Below, piece by piece: positions 54,547 to 63,287 of a DNA stretch of 64,000 nt. Position 1 is the first letter of the stretch. Every line of letters begins with the position of its first letter. Source of the DNA: Halomarinibacterium sp034670265 (GTDB lineage Bacteria; Bacteroidota; Bacteroidia; Flavobacteriales; Flavobacteriaceae); assembly GCA_034670265.1 (NCBI GenBank), contig JAXMNU010000001.1, positions 620,001 to 684,000 of the forward strand, given 5' to 3'. The position numbers and the translations under genes are program-made. The notes under the pieces were generated by a model that saw only the letters and a program-made list of their open reading frames with translations, searched no databases and was not told the DNA's origin.

Positions 54547-56109
54547 TTAAGATATTAAGTGCATTTTTATTATAAAGGTACTTCCTTTTCCTTTTTCACT
54601 ATCTACGTAAATTTCGGCATTGTGGTCGTCTAAAATACGTTTAACATACGCTAAACCAAGTCCATGCCCTTTTACATTATGTATATCGCCCGTATGTTCG
54701 CGATAAAATTTTTCGAATATTTTCTTTTGTACATTTTTACTCATCCCCATCCCTTGATCCTGAATCTTGAGCAAAATGCTATTTTTTACATTTTCTGTAT
54801 AAATATCTATTTTTGGCTCATCATCAGAATATTTTATGGCGTTATCTAAAATATTCACAACCACATTGGTAAGATGTAAGTCGTTACCTAACACAGAAGA
54901 TTTCATCGCTCCTAAATGCGTATTTACATAACCTCCCCTATCTTCAACTATTAAGCTAATGTGTGTTACTGCATCTTCAACAATTTCATGTAGCTTTATA
55001 CGAGCTTTGGGTAAGTCTAACTCATTTTTTTCAAGTTTAGAAATACGTAATACATTTTCAACTTGTGCATGCATTCGTCGATTCTCTTCTCGAATCATTT
55101 TCAAATAACGTTCAATAAATTCTTTATTCTCTGCAACCTTTGGGTTTTTTAACGCATCTAATGCCAGATTAATTGTGGCAATAGGGGTTTTAAACTCGTG
55201 GGTCATATTATTTATAAAATCTGTTTTTATTTGCGAAATTTGTCGTTGCCTAAATAATTGCTTTAACGCATTAGAATATGCCAAAATGATTACCCCTGTA
55301 AAAGCTAATGACAGTAATGCCATTCCTAAAATAGTACTTATTACCTCTTTTCCTTTGTCCGAAAAATTTACATAAAGTTGATAATTTGTATTAAATGTAT
55401 CATTCACAAATAAAGGGACGCCGTAGGTACTTTCTGGATTTAATTTAAATCCATTAGAACGTATTTTTGTCGCTAACTCATTACTATATACTGCATATTC
55501 AAATTTCGATTTAATTCCTCTTTCTCTTGCTTCATAAGTAATTAATTCTTCGAGGTCTGCTGAGGATATTCTATTATGAATAGGAGTTTTTGAAGTAATA
55601 TTACTAACAGCATCTTGAAACTGTTGTCTTTCAAAATCTCGCATTCGATTAAAGTCTATTTTGGTTTCCTCTCTAAATCCACTTCCGTCTGGACTTCCTA
55701 TAATTTTAGTTGTCTTCTTTTGGTTTGTAATTTTTTTAAACTGTATACTATCATATTCGGTATCCAAAAAGAATGAAGAAAGTTTATAATCTTCTTCAAT
55801 TATTCCATCTGAAAAAATAACGGTTTCATCCTTATTTTCATTTGCAATTCTATAAATTAGCTCACTTACACTTACATTCTCTGGTGTTTTGAGACTATCG
55901 ACAAGTCCACTATATAATTGATAGTAGTTTTCAGTTTCTTGAAGTTGTACTTTTTTGGCAACTTCAATAAGAATTTGTCTAACACTAAGGGTAAATTGAT
56001 CTTCCTTAGCTTGGTATGCATTATTAATCCAATATCCTTGAACAAAAATTATTCCTAATAGGGACAACGACATGGAACCAATAAGAAGCGTAAATAGCTT
56101 TTTGTTCAT
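54547..56109 (-). CDS. Sensor histidine kinase (RprX-like)
   Basis: A 520-residue membrane kinase. It has one N-terminal membrane helix (about 5-27), a large periplasmic sensing domain (about 28-255), a second helix (256-278) and a HisKA region with NMTHEFKTPIA (phosphoacceptor His 304), then the ATPase domain with NAIKYSDD (N box), QDQGMGM (G1 box) and GHGLGLAYV (G2 box). It phosphorylates the regulator encoded downstream. Confidence 0.93.
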   Translation of the reverse strand: MNKKLFTLLIGSMSLSLLGIIFVQGYWINNAYQAKEDQFTLSVRQILIEVAKKVQLQETENYYQLYSGLVDSLKTPENVSVSELIYRIANENKDETVIFSDGIIEEDYKLSSFFLDTEYDSIQFKKITNQKKTTKIIGSPDGSGFREETKIDFNRMRDFERQQFQDAVSNITSKTPIHNRISSADLEELITYEARERGIKSKFEYAVYSNELATKIRSNGFKLNPESTYGVPLFVNDTFNTNYQLYVNFSDKGKEVISTILGMALLSLAFTGVIILAYSNALKQLFRQRQISQIKTDFINNMTHEFKTPIATINLALDALKNPKVAENKEFIERYLKMIREENRRMHAQVENVLRISKLEKNELDLPKARIKLHEIVEDAVTHISLIVEDRGGYVNTHLGAMKSSVLGNDLHLTNVVVNILDNAIKYSDDEPKIDIYTENVKNSILLKIQDQGMGMSKNVQKKIFEKFYREHTGDIHNVKGHGLGLAYVKRILDDHNAEIYVDSEKGKGSTFIIKMHLIS

Positions 56110-56188
56110 ATCCCAAAATTAAGATTTTAACATTTAGGTTTCTTTCCATTTAACCAAATGTTAACAGAAGTGAAGAATTTTTATAAAA

Positions 56189-56770
56189 TTAACGCTTTAA
56201 AATACGATTATGTATTTCTTTAACTTGTCTTTTGGTATCTTCTAAATTGATATTTTCGATAACAAAGCTTGCAAGTGGTATTTTTCTAGCATCTGGCCAT
56301 TGATTGTCCATTCTTGATTGTATCTCTTTACGTGTGGTTTTATCGCGTTTTAATAACCTTTCCACCTTTATTGGCTCTGGAGCAGTAACTAGTATAATAT
56401 AGTCACATTCAGTATAGCTTCCATTTTCAAATAGGATTGCTGCTTCTTTTATGCAATAATGCCCTTTTTGCTTTTTTTCCCATCTAGCAAAATGTTGTTT
56501 TACCTTTGGATGGATGATATTGTTTACTTGATTAAGCAACGCTTTATCATTAAATATTTTATCTGCAACAAACGGTCTATTAAGTCCATTTGAGTCATAG
56601 CTTTTCTCGCCCAAAAGTGCCGTAATTTTTCTACGAACTATTTTTGAAGTATTTGTTATTCGCTTTGCTTCAGTATCCGCAATGTAAACTGGGACACCAA
56701 GTTCTTTAAAGAAGCCTGCAACGGTACTTTTTCCACTTCCAATTCCACCAGTAAGTCCAACTATTTTCAA
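56189..56770 (-). CDS. coaE: Dephospho-CoA kinase
   Basis: A 193-residue P-loop kinase that phosphorylates dephospho-CoA, the last step of coenzyme A synthesis. It shows VGLTGGIGSGKSTVAGFF (residues 4-21), IADTEAKRI and KRDKTTRKEIQSRMDNQ. The start is 1 bp after the YbbR gene. Confidence 0.95.
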   Translation of the reverse strand: MKIVGLTGGIGSGKSTVAGFFKELGVPVYIADTEAKRITNTSKIVRRKITALLGEKSYDSNGLNRPFVADKIFNDKALLNQVNNIIHPKVKQHFARWEKKQKGHYCIKEAAILFENGSYTECDYIILVTAPEPIKVERLLKRDKTTRKEIQSRMDNQWPDARKIPLASFVIENINLEDTKRQVKEIHNRILKR

Positions 56771-56771
56771 A

Positions 56772-57716
56772 TTATTTAAATATTAAGAACTCAACTTTCT
56801 TTGTTTCTAAATCAATATGCTGTAAAGTTTCTGGATATCTAATTAGTTTAGGGATCATAAAACTTCCATCCTCAATTCTTTCAGAAAAATCACAAATAAC
56901 TTTAAAATCATCAGTTGTTAAGTTTCCAAAATCTTTTATAGAAACATCAAATGTAATTTTAATATTCTCTGGGAATAGTTTAAGCTTGGTATCTTTAGGA
57001 AGATTAATGACCTCAATGGGAATTTCCATTTGCATTTGAGAAAATTGTTCTGCTTCAATTGTAACACTAACGCTTTGGGGGTCTAGTAACACATTTCTAT
57101 TTTGAGGTTTTACTAAATCAATAGCTTCTGTAAACCCTTGAGATACCTCTCTCTTTTTAAGAAGTTGTGTGGGTATGGCAGTTATAGTATCTATCTCTTC
57201 GGAAGGTCCTGAAATTTTTACAGAATCTGGCTTTATTAATATTCCTCCTTGTTGAAAATATCCATCTTGATACGATATCTGCGATCGAAAAACTACAGGT
57301 ACTTTCTTTGAAGCGTTTTTGTCAAGATGAAGCACTAGTTGAGTTACAGATATATTCTTTATACCCGAAAGATTTAGTTGTTTTAAAATTAATTTATGAA
57401 TTTCCTGTATTTGAAGCACTATAGTACTATCAGGTTCTTTATAATAGGTGCCAATATCAATCTGTAAAGAGGTTTTTATCAATTTATGAGATAATAATTG
57501 AAATCCATTTCCTGAAACATCAAAAGTAATTTCTTTTACATTATCATTAGTAACAATAACCGTTTCTGGTATATTTATATAATCAATTGTGGTGGTTAAA
57601 GTAGTTTCAGAATCTCTCGAAAACTTGGTCAAAAACCAAAAAAGTGTAGCCAATAACAGAAAAAAGAGAAATGACTTTAGTTTTGGGTTAGTATTTTTTG
57701 TGTTTTCTGTAAGCAT
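56772..57716 (-). CDS. YbbR-like domain protein
   Basis: A 314-residue protein with one N-terminal membrane helix (about 14-30, SFLFFLLLATLFWFLTKFS) and a periplasmic region of YbbR-like beta repeats (for example VPVVFRSQISYQDGYFQQGG and SVSVTIEAEQFSQMQMEIP). YbbR proteins (CdaR in Gram-positives) regulate cyclic-di-AMP synthase, but no cdaA is near. Its role here is unknown. Confidence 0.82.
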   Translation of the reverse strand: MLTENTKNTNPKLKSFLFFLLLATLFWFLTKFSRDSETTLTTTIDYINIPETVIVTNDNVKEITFDVSGNGFQLLSHKLIKTSLQIDIGTYYKEPDSTIVLQIQEIHKLILKQLNLSGIKNISVTQLVLHLDKNASKKVPVVFRSQISYQDGYFQQGGILIKPDSVKISGPSEEIDTITAIPTQLLKKREVSQGFTEAIDLVKPQNRNVLLDPQSVSVTIEAEQFSQMQMEIPIEVINLPKDTKLKLFPENIKITFDVSIKDFGNLTTDDFKVICDFSERIEDGSFMIPKLIRYPETLQHIDLETKKVEFLIFK

Positions 57717-57725
57717 TCATTAAAA

Positions 57726-58727
57726 TTAATCAAAAAATAACTCTGGAAATTGTTGCTGTGGCTTTTTCTTTAAAATTTTTATGTAAAAAGTAGATTTCAA
57801 AAAAGCCATTCCATATCCAAAAAATTGGACAAAAACAGCAACTAAGGATAACATTCCTACATAAACACTTTTATTATTAATGCTGCTATCGATAAATACT
57901 AATAATAAATACAATCCCAATGGTGCTAAAAATATTAGGGTAATTAGCATTGATAATACTAAAGAAAGTATGACAAAAAACACAAAGAATGTAGGAAACC
58001 AAAAAGTGAGTTTCTCTGCTTCGGGATGCCATTTATTTAATATTGGTCTTACTAAACCAAACTTTTTTACTTGTGTATAAAATTTATTCCATGAAATTCT
58101 ACGTTTATGATATACAAAGGCATTGGGTATAAATTTTGTCTTAAAACCTGCTTTAATAATACGTTGCGATAAGTCGGGATCTTCTCCGGGGTGGATTTTT
58201 GAAAAACCTCCTGTGGCTTCAAAAGCTTTTTTTGAAATTCCCATATTAAAACTACGAGGTTCAAACTTTTGAATACTTATAGATTTACCTCTAATTCCAC
58301 CTGTAGTAAAAAAAGAAGTCATAGAATAATTGATAGCCTTTTGAAGTGGTGTAAAGCTATTGTGCGCTGCATCTGCACCTCCAAAACAATCTGTGAAATT
58401 TTTATTGAGAAAACTTAAAACCGAAACAAAATAATGAGGAGGTAATAAACAATCTGAATCTAAAATGATAAAGTAATTCCCTTTAGCATGGCGCATTCCA
58501 AAATTTCTAGAATCTCCTGGTCCACTATTTGGTTTACTGAAATACGAAATTTGTAGTGATTCTTTAAATTCATCCACCACGGTTTCTGAAGAAACAGTAG
58601 AGCCATCTTCTACAATAACAATCTCAAATTGAGAATTCCCTTCAACATTTAAAAAGCTTTCTAATAATTCTCTTATCTCATCAGGTCGATTATAAACAGG
58701 AATAATGAAAGAAAATGATAATTGCAT
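57726..58727 (-). CDS. Membrane-bound glycosyltransferase family 2
   Basis: A 333-residue GT2 enzyme beginning SFSFIIPVYNRPDEIREL, with IVIVEDGS, ILDSDCLLPPHYF (the metal DxD-type motif) and GEDPDLSQRI. Two or three C-terminal helices (FPTFFVFFVILSLVLSMLITLIFLAPL and a second pair) anchor it to the membrane. It probably makes a polysaccharide or glycolipid. Confidence 0.9.
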   Translation of the reverse strand: MQLSFSFIIPVYNRPDEIRELLESFLNVEGNSQFEIVIVEDGSTVSSETVVDEFKESLQISYFSKPNSGPGDSRNFGMRHAKGNYFIILDSDCLLPPHYFVSVLSFLNKNFTDCFGGADAAHNSFTPLQKAINYSMTSFFTTGGIRGKSISIQKFEPRSFNMGISKKAFEATGGFSKIHPGEDPDLSQRIIKAGFKTKFIPNAFVYHKRRISWNKFYTQVKKFGLVRPILNKWHPEAEKLTFWFPTFFVFFVILSLVLSMLITLIFLAPLGLYLLLVFIDSSINNKSVYVGMLSLVAVFVQFFGYGMAFLKSTFYIKILKKKPQQQFPELFFD

Positions 58728-58746
58728 AGCTGTAAAAGTACATAAT

Positions 58747-58779
58747 AAAAAAAGCCACTCCGAAATTGGAGTGGCTTTA
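58747..58779 (-). terminator. Terminator after the T9SS substrate gene
   Basis: AAGCCACTCC (58752-58761) pairs with GGAGTGGCTT (58768-58777) around GAAATT. Read on the minus strand it is followed by a T run. Confidence 0.88.
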
Positions 58780-58799
58780 AAATTATAAATTAGAAAAAA

Positions 58800-61700
58800 T
58801 TACTTTTTAATAACCTTATAAGTACCTGTTTGTCCATTTGAAGAAACCTTCATAATGTATGCACCAACAGATAATTTAGAAACATCTACTTGAGTAGTAG
58901 TAGCGTTAACATCAAGGTCAATTACTTTTTGACCTAAAATATTATATAAAGCTACACTTTCAATATTATCAATAGATGTAAGGTTTAATCTATCATTTGC
59001 AGGGTTAGGATAGAATGCAAATCCTTCAATAGTATTTGCCTCAACACCTAGATTTTCACAACCTGTAAATGTAATATCAGTAATTCCACCTGTGTTCAAT
59101 ACGAAACAGTAATATGATTGACCTGCAACATAAGGAATACTAGCTTCTGATTGTCCTTCAACACACTGGTTATTCCAGTAAGGAACTAGAGTTAACTCAT
59201 CTTCAGTTGAAGTTTCATCTGGAGCGGTATAGAATGTTACAGAGTAAATACCTGCTGGACTTACAATTGTTCCAAAAATTTCACCATCTCCAGCTGGAGT
59301 AAACTTATACCATACACCATTTGCACCAGTAATATCACAATCAGTAGGGTTACCATCCTCTGTTGTAGCTGCTGGCATTGCAACGGCTTCATCAGTATAA
59401 GGACATTCTACTTCATCAAGATCAATTGCGTTAACAATCATATCATTATCTGGTGGGATAAGAGTACAAGACATACTTAATTCAAATGTACCTGTTCCAG
59501 TTCCAAATCCATAAACCAGAATATAATAGGTAGAACTACCATCACTAACAAATTCAACTTCAGATTGGAAGTCAGTACAGTTAGGTGAATCATCATTTCC
59601 TGCAACACAAGTTAAGTTGTCACAATCTGGTCCAGTAAATACAGATATTTGAGTATCATAATCTGTATTTGTACTACAAGTAGAAAGAAGTACATCTGCA
59701 GCAAGTCCAGAAGTATCTGTCCACTTATACCAAACACCAGGTGCATCAGGTGTTCCAGCAGTACAATCATCTACAGCATCAGCTGTAGCTGTAAGAGTAT
59801 CTCCAATAACAGTGTCACCACAGTTAATAGCTATAGCTCCTTCACAATCGTCATAAGTGATAATTTCAACAGCTATAAATTCTGCAGTCATTAATAGGTC
59901 TGGACCTAATCCACCACCTACAGCACAATTGGCGAAAGTATCCCAAGTAGTACATGTTCCGAATCCACCTGCTGGGTTTTGCCATAGTGCGGCAGCATCA
60001 TTGGTGTCATCTGCACTACTCCAGAAAAATTGTCCTGCAAGAGCAAAGTCCATATTTACAACTACACTTACCCAGTAAGTTGTGTTAGGATTTAATACTG
60101 GAGCACCTGTTGGTTCGAGAGTAAATATTGCATCACCATCACCATCTACAGAACCAGGGAAATCCTCTGTATAAACAACAGAACCAGGAATACCTGCATT
60201 GTCATCATAAACAGTTAAAGTAACAGAACTGTTTGGATCATCTGGCATACCACCAGCAGTATAACTACCCGTAATTGTTAATGAGCAAAGCTCACCAGCA
60301 TCAGGTCCAGGTAATACTACATCGTCAACAGCTTCACTATTGAAATCTGGATTATTTGGGAAGCTTTGTGCAGGTACTCCATTACCTGTTGGAGAAACAT
60401 TCTCATAGGTAATTTCACCACATCCACCACCTCCGAAAGGAATACATTCTCCATCCCAGATATAAACACCATCAAATGCAGGGTCAAAAATTCCCCAGCC
60501 ACCGTTAAATTGAGCAGTAGGGTTTCCAACAGCAGAAGAAGAAGTTACAACCCAGAATACAGATCCAGTTCCTCCACCATCGGTAACAGATAATTCTACC
60601 CAGTACGTAGTTGGAACACCTGCTTGACCTGCAAAGGTAAATGGTGTAAGGTCTAATACAATTTCGTTTACATCGAAACCAAAGTTAGATCCAATGACAA
60701 CTTGACTTGTTGGCACAATTCCAGCTTCAGAGCCTATAACAGCACCAGGTAATCCTGCTGCATCGTCATAATATATTACATCCACTAGTGCAATTCCACC
60801 ATTGGCAAAAATACTAGCAGTAATTTGATCTAGTTCAAAATCCTCATCTGCAGCAACAGTTACGTCATTTGCAGTTTGGAAAGCTGATGCTGATGAACAG
60901 TTAAGACCGTTCTCGAAAGTAAAGTCATTTGGATTCTCCTCATCACAAGGGCCTCCGCCACCACCTCCGAAAGGAATACATTCTCCATCCCAGATATAAA
61001 CACCGTCAAATGCAGGGTCAAAAATTCCCCAGCCACCGTTAAATTGAGCAGTAGGGTTTCCAACAGCAGAAGAAGAAGTTACAACCCAGAATACAGATCC
61101 AGTTCCTCCACCATCGGTAACAGATAATTCTACCCAGTACGTAGTTGGAACACCTGCTTGACCTGCAAAGGTAAATGGTGTAAGGTCTAATACAATTTCG
61201 TTTACATCGAAACCAAAGTTAGATCCAATGACAACTTGACTTGTTGGCACAATTCCAGCTTCAGAGCCTATAACAGCACCAGGTAATCCTGCTGCATCGT
61301 CATAATATATTACATCCACTAGTGCAATTCCACCATTGGCAAAAATACTAGCAGTAATTTGATCTAGTTCAAAATCCTCATCTGCAGCAACAGTTACGTC
61401 ATTTGCAGTTTGGAAAGCTGATGCTGATGAACAGTTAAGACCGTTCTCGAAAGTAAAGTCATTTGGATTCTCCTCATCACAAGGGCCTCCGCCACCACCT
61501 CCGAAAGGAATACAAGTTCCATCCCAGATATAAACACCGTCAAATGCAGGGTCAAAAATTCCCCAGCCACCGTTAAATTGAGCAGTAGCATTTCCTTCAG
61601 CAGAAGAAGAAGTTACAACCCAGAATACAGATCCAGTTCCTCCACCATCGGTAACAGATAATTCTACCCAGTACGTAGTTGGAACACCTGCTTGACCTGC

Positions 61701-63116
61701 AAAGGTAAATGGTGTAAGGTCTAATACAATTTCGTTTACATCGAAACCAAAGTTAGATCCAATGACAACTTGACTTGTTGGTACTAAACCTAATTCAGAA
61801 CCTATAACAGTTCCAGGTAATCCTGCCGCATCGTCATAATATATTACATCTACTAGTGCAATTCCGCCATTGGCAAAAATACTAGCAGTAATTTGATCTA
61901 ATTCGAAGTCTTCATCTGCAGCAACAGTTACGTCATTTGCAGTTTGGAAAGCTGATGCTGATGAACAGTTAAGACCGTTCTCGAAAGTAAAGTCATTTGG
62001 ATTCTCTTCAGCACAAGGGCCGCCACCGCCGCCACCGCCGCCAATAGCTGTACAATCTCCACCCCAGATATAAACACCGTCAAATGCAGGGTCAAAAATT
62101 CCCCAGCCACCGTTAAATTGAGCAGTAGCATTTCCTTCAGCAGAAGAAGAAGTTACAACCCAGAATACAGATCCAGTTCCTCCACCATCGGTAACAGATA
62201 ATTCTACCCAGTACGTAGTTGGAACACCTGCTTGACCTGCAAAGGTAAATGGTGTAAGGTCTAATACAATTTCGTTTACATCGAAACCAAAGTTAGATCC
62301 AATAACCGCTTGACTTGTTGGTACTAAACCTAATTCAGAACCTATAACAGTTCCAGGTAATCCTCCAGCATTGTCATAATATATAACATCCACTAGTGCA
62401 ATTCCGCCATTGGCAAAAATACTAGCAGTAATTTGATCTAATTCAAAGTCTTCATCTGCAGCAACAGTTACGTCATTTGCAGTTTGGAAAGCCGAAGCTG
62501 ATGAACAGTTAAGACCGTTCTCGAAAGTAAAGTCATTAGGGTTTTCCTCAGTACAAGGAGCCATTCTGGTAGAACCATGATTAGCTGGTCCATAATAAAC
62601 AGGATTGTTAGCTCCTAATGCAGTAATATTACGTTCTGCAGGATTTGAGTTTCGCTTTGGAAGCTCGAATTCCTGAACTCTTTGAAGAACAATAGGATTG
62701 TTATCTCCTAAGGCTGTAACATTAAGTTCTGCAGGATTTGAGTTTCGCTTTGGAAGCTTAATATCCTGAACTCTTTGAAGAACAACAGGGTTGTTAGCTC
62801 CTAAGGAATACACATTTTGTTCAGCTGGAACCGCATTAATAGTTTGGTTTGAAGCTGTACGATTCTGAAGTTTACCTTGTTTCTTGGTAGAGGTAACTTT
62901 TTTTGCTTTAGCAGAAGCTGCTCTAGCTTTAAGTTCAGGTAAAAGGTTTTCAGGAAAATCAACAAGACTCGCATACGAATCTTGATAAGAAACTTGTGTT
63001 TTTTCAGCTCCCTGTGTCGCCTTAGTTGGATATTCCAACGTTGGCATACCCACACCATTCTGGCCAAAAGCCACAAAGCATAAGAGCATTGCAATTAATA
63101 AAGTAAATTTTTTCAT
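58800..63116 (-). CDS. Large T9SS-exported surface protein with near-identical internal repeats
   Basis: A 1438-residue protein with a signal peptide (LIAMLLCFVAFGQ). Residues about 97-180 hold three copies of a 30-residue motif (PAEQNVYSLGANNPVVLQRV and variants). Residues 188-898 hold four copies of a 175-180-residue beta-domain (ENPNDFTFENGLNCSSASAF...), joined by poly-Gly linkers, and from 899 a divergent fifth copy. Two further domains with Cys pairs follow (CTAGTPDAPGVWYKW), then a type A T9SS sorting domain (FYPNPANDRLNL...KVIKK). It is likely an adhesin or cell-surface fibre. Neighbours are a GT2 gene and fabI; a terminator follows. Confidence 0.9.
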   Translation of the reverse strand: MKKFTLLIAMLLCFVAFGQNGVGMPTLEYPTKATQGAEKTQVSYQDSYASLVDFPENLLPELKARAASAKAKKVTSTKKQGKLQNRTASNQTINAVPAEQNVYSLGANNPVVLQRVQDIKLPKRNSNPAELNVTALGDNNPIVLQRVQEFELPKRNSNPAERNITALGANNPVYYGPANHGSTRMAPCTEENPNDFTFENGLNCSSASAFQTANDVTVAADEDFELDQITASIFANGGIALVDVIYYDNAGGLPGTVIGSELGLVPTSQAVIGSNFGFDVNEIVLDLTPFTFAGQAGVPTTYWVELSVTDGGGTGSVFWVVTSSSAEGNATAQFNGGWGIFDPAFDGVYIWGGDCTAIGGGGGGGGPCAEENPNDFTFENGLNCSSASAFQTANDVTVAADEDFELDQITASIFANGGIALVDVIYYDDAAGLPGTVIGSELGLVPTSQVVIGSNFGFDVNEIVLDLTPFTFAGQAGVPTTYWVELSVTDGGGTGSVFWVVTSSSAEGNATAQFNGGWGIFDPAFDGVYIWDGTCIPFGGGGGGPCDEENPNDFTFENGLNCSSASAFQTANDVTVAADEDFELDQITASIFANGGIALVDVIYYDDAAGLPGAVIGSEAGIVPTSQVVIGSNFGFDVNEIVLDLTPFTFAGQAGVPTTYWVELSVTDGGGTGSVFWVVTSSSAVGNPTAQFNGGWGIFDPAFDGVYIWDGECIPFGGGGGGPCDEENPNDFTFENGLNCSSASAFQTANDVTVAADEDFELDQITASIFANGGIALVDVIYYDDAAGLPGAVIGSEAGIVPTSQVVIGSNFGFDVNEIVLDLTPFTFAGQAGVPTTYWVELSVTDGGGTGSVFWVVTSSSAVGNPTAQFNGGWGIFDPAFDGVYIWDGECIPFGGGGCGEITYENVSPTGNGVPAQSFPNNPDFNSEAVDDVVLPGPDAGELCSLTITGSYTAGGMPDDPNSSVTLTVYDDNAGIPGSVVYTEDFPGSVDGDGDAIFTLEPTGAPVLNPNTTYWVSVVVNMDFALAGQFFWSSADDTNDAAALWQNPAGGFGTCTTWDTFANCAVGGGLGPDLLMTAEFIAVEIITYDDCEGAIAINCGDTVIGDTLTATADAVDDCTAGTPDAPGVWYKWTDTSGLAADVLLSTCSTNTDYDTQISVFTGPDCDNLTCVAGNDDSPNCTDFQSEVEFVSDGSSTYYILVYGFGTGTGTFELSMSCTLIPPDNDMIVNAIDLDEVECPYTDEAVAMPAATTEDGNPTDCDITGANGVWYKFTPAGDGEIFGTIVSPAGIYSVTFYTAPDETSTEDELTLVPYWNNQCVEGQSEASIPYVAGQSYYCFVLNTGGITDITFTGCENLGVEANTIEGFAFYPNPANDRLNLTSIDNIESVALYNILGQKVIDLDVNATTTQVDVSKLSVGAYIMKVSSNGQTGTYKVIKK
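60423..62560 (-). repeat. Four near-identical tandem repeats of about 534-540 bp in the surface-protein gene
   Basis: Repeat units start with Cys codons at residues 188, 368, 546 and 724. Units 3 and 4 differ by only a few bases in the stretches I compared (60423-60950 with 60951-61480). Units 1 and 2 differ slightly more, mainly in poly-Gly linker length and a few codons (for example ALGxNN and ELGLVPT against EAGIVPT). The DNA identity points to recent duplication or gene conversion. Confidence 0.9.
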
Positions 63117-63241
63117 AATTTATATTAATAGATTAGTTAATAAGAGTTAAAAATATTCAAAAAAAAGCGAACTGCAAAAGATTTTTATAACAAGATTTCT
63201 TTTTATTTAAAATGCGCATCCTTTTTCGATAAAAAACAAAA

Positions 63242-63265
63242 AAAAGCAGCTATATAGCTGCTTTT
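63242..63265 (-). terminator. Terminator after fabI
   Basis: A perfect palindrome AAAAGCAGCTA/TAGCTGCTTTT around two bases is followed on the minus strand by a T run. It lies between fabI and the surface-protein gene start. Confidence 0.85.
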
Positions 63266-63287
63266 ATATTTTTCAAAATAAGTTAAA

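Noticed and set aside
60317..62131. Four similar 65-70-residue open frames on the minus strand in the surface-protein repeats
   Set aside because: They are alternative-frame reads of the repeated DNA and appear only because the repeat is nearly identical.
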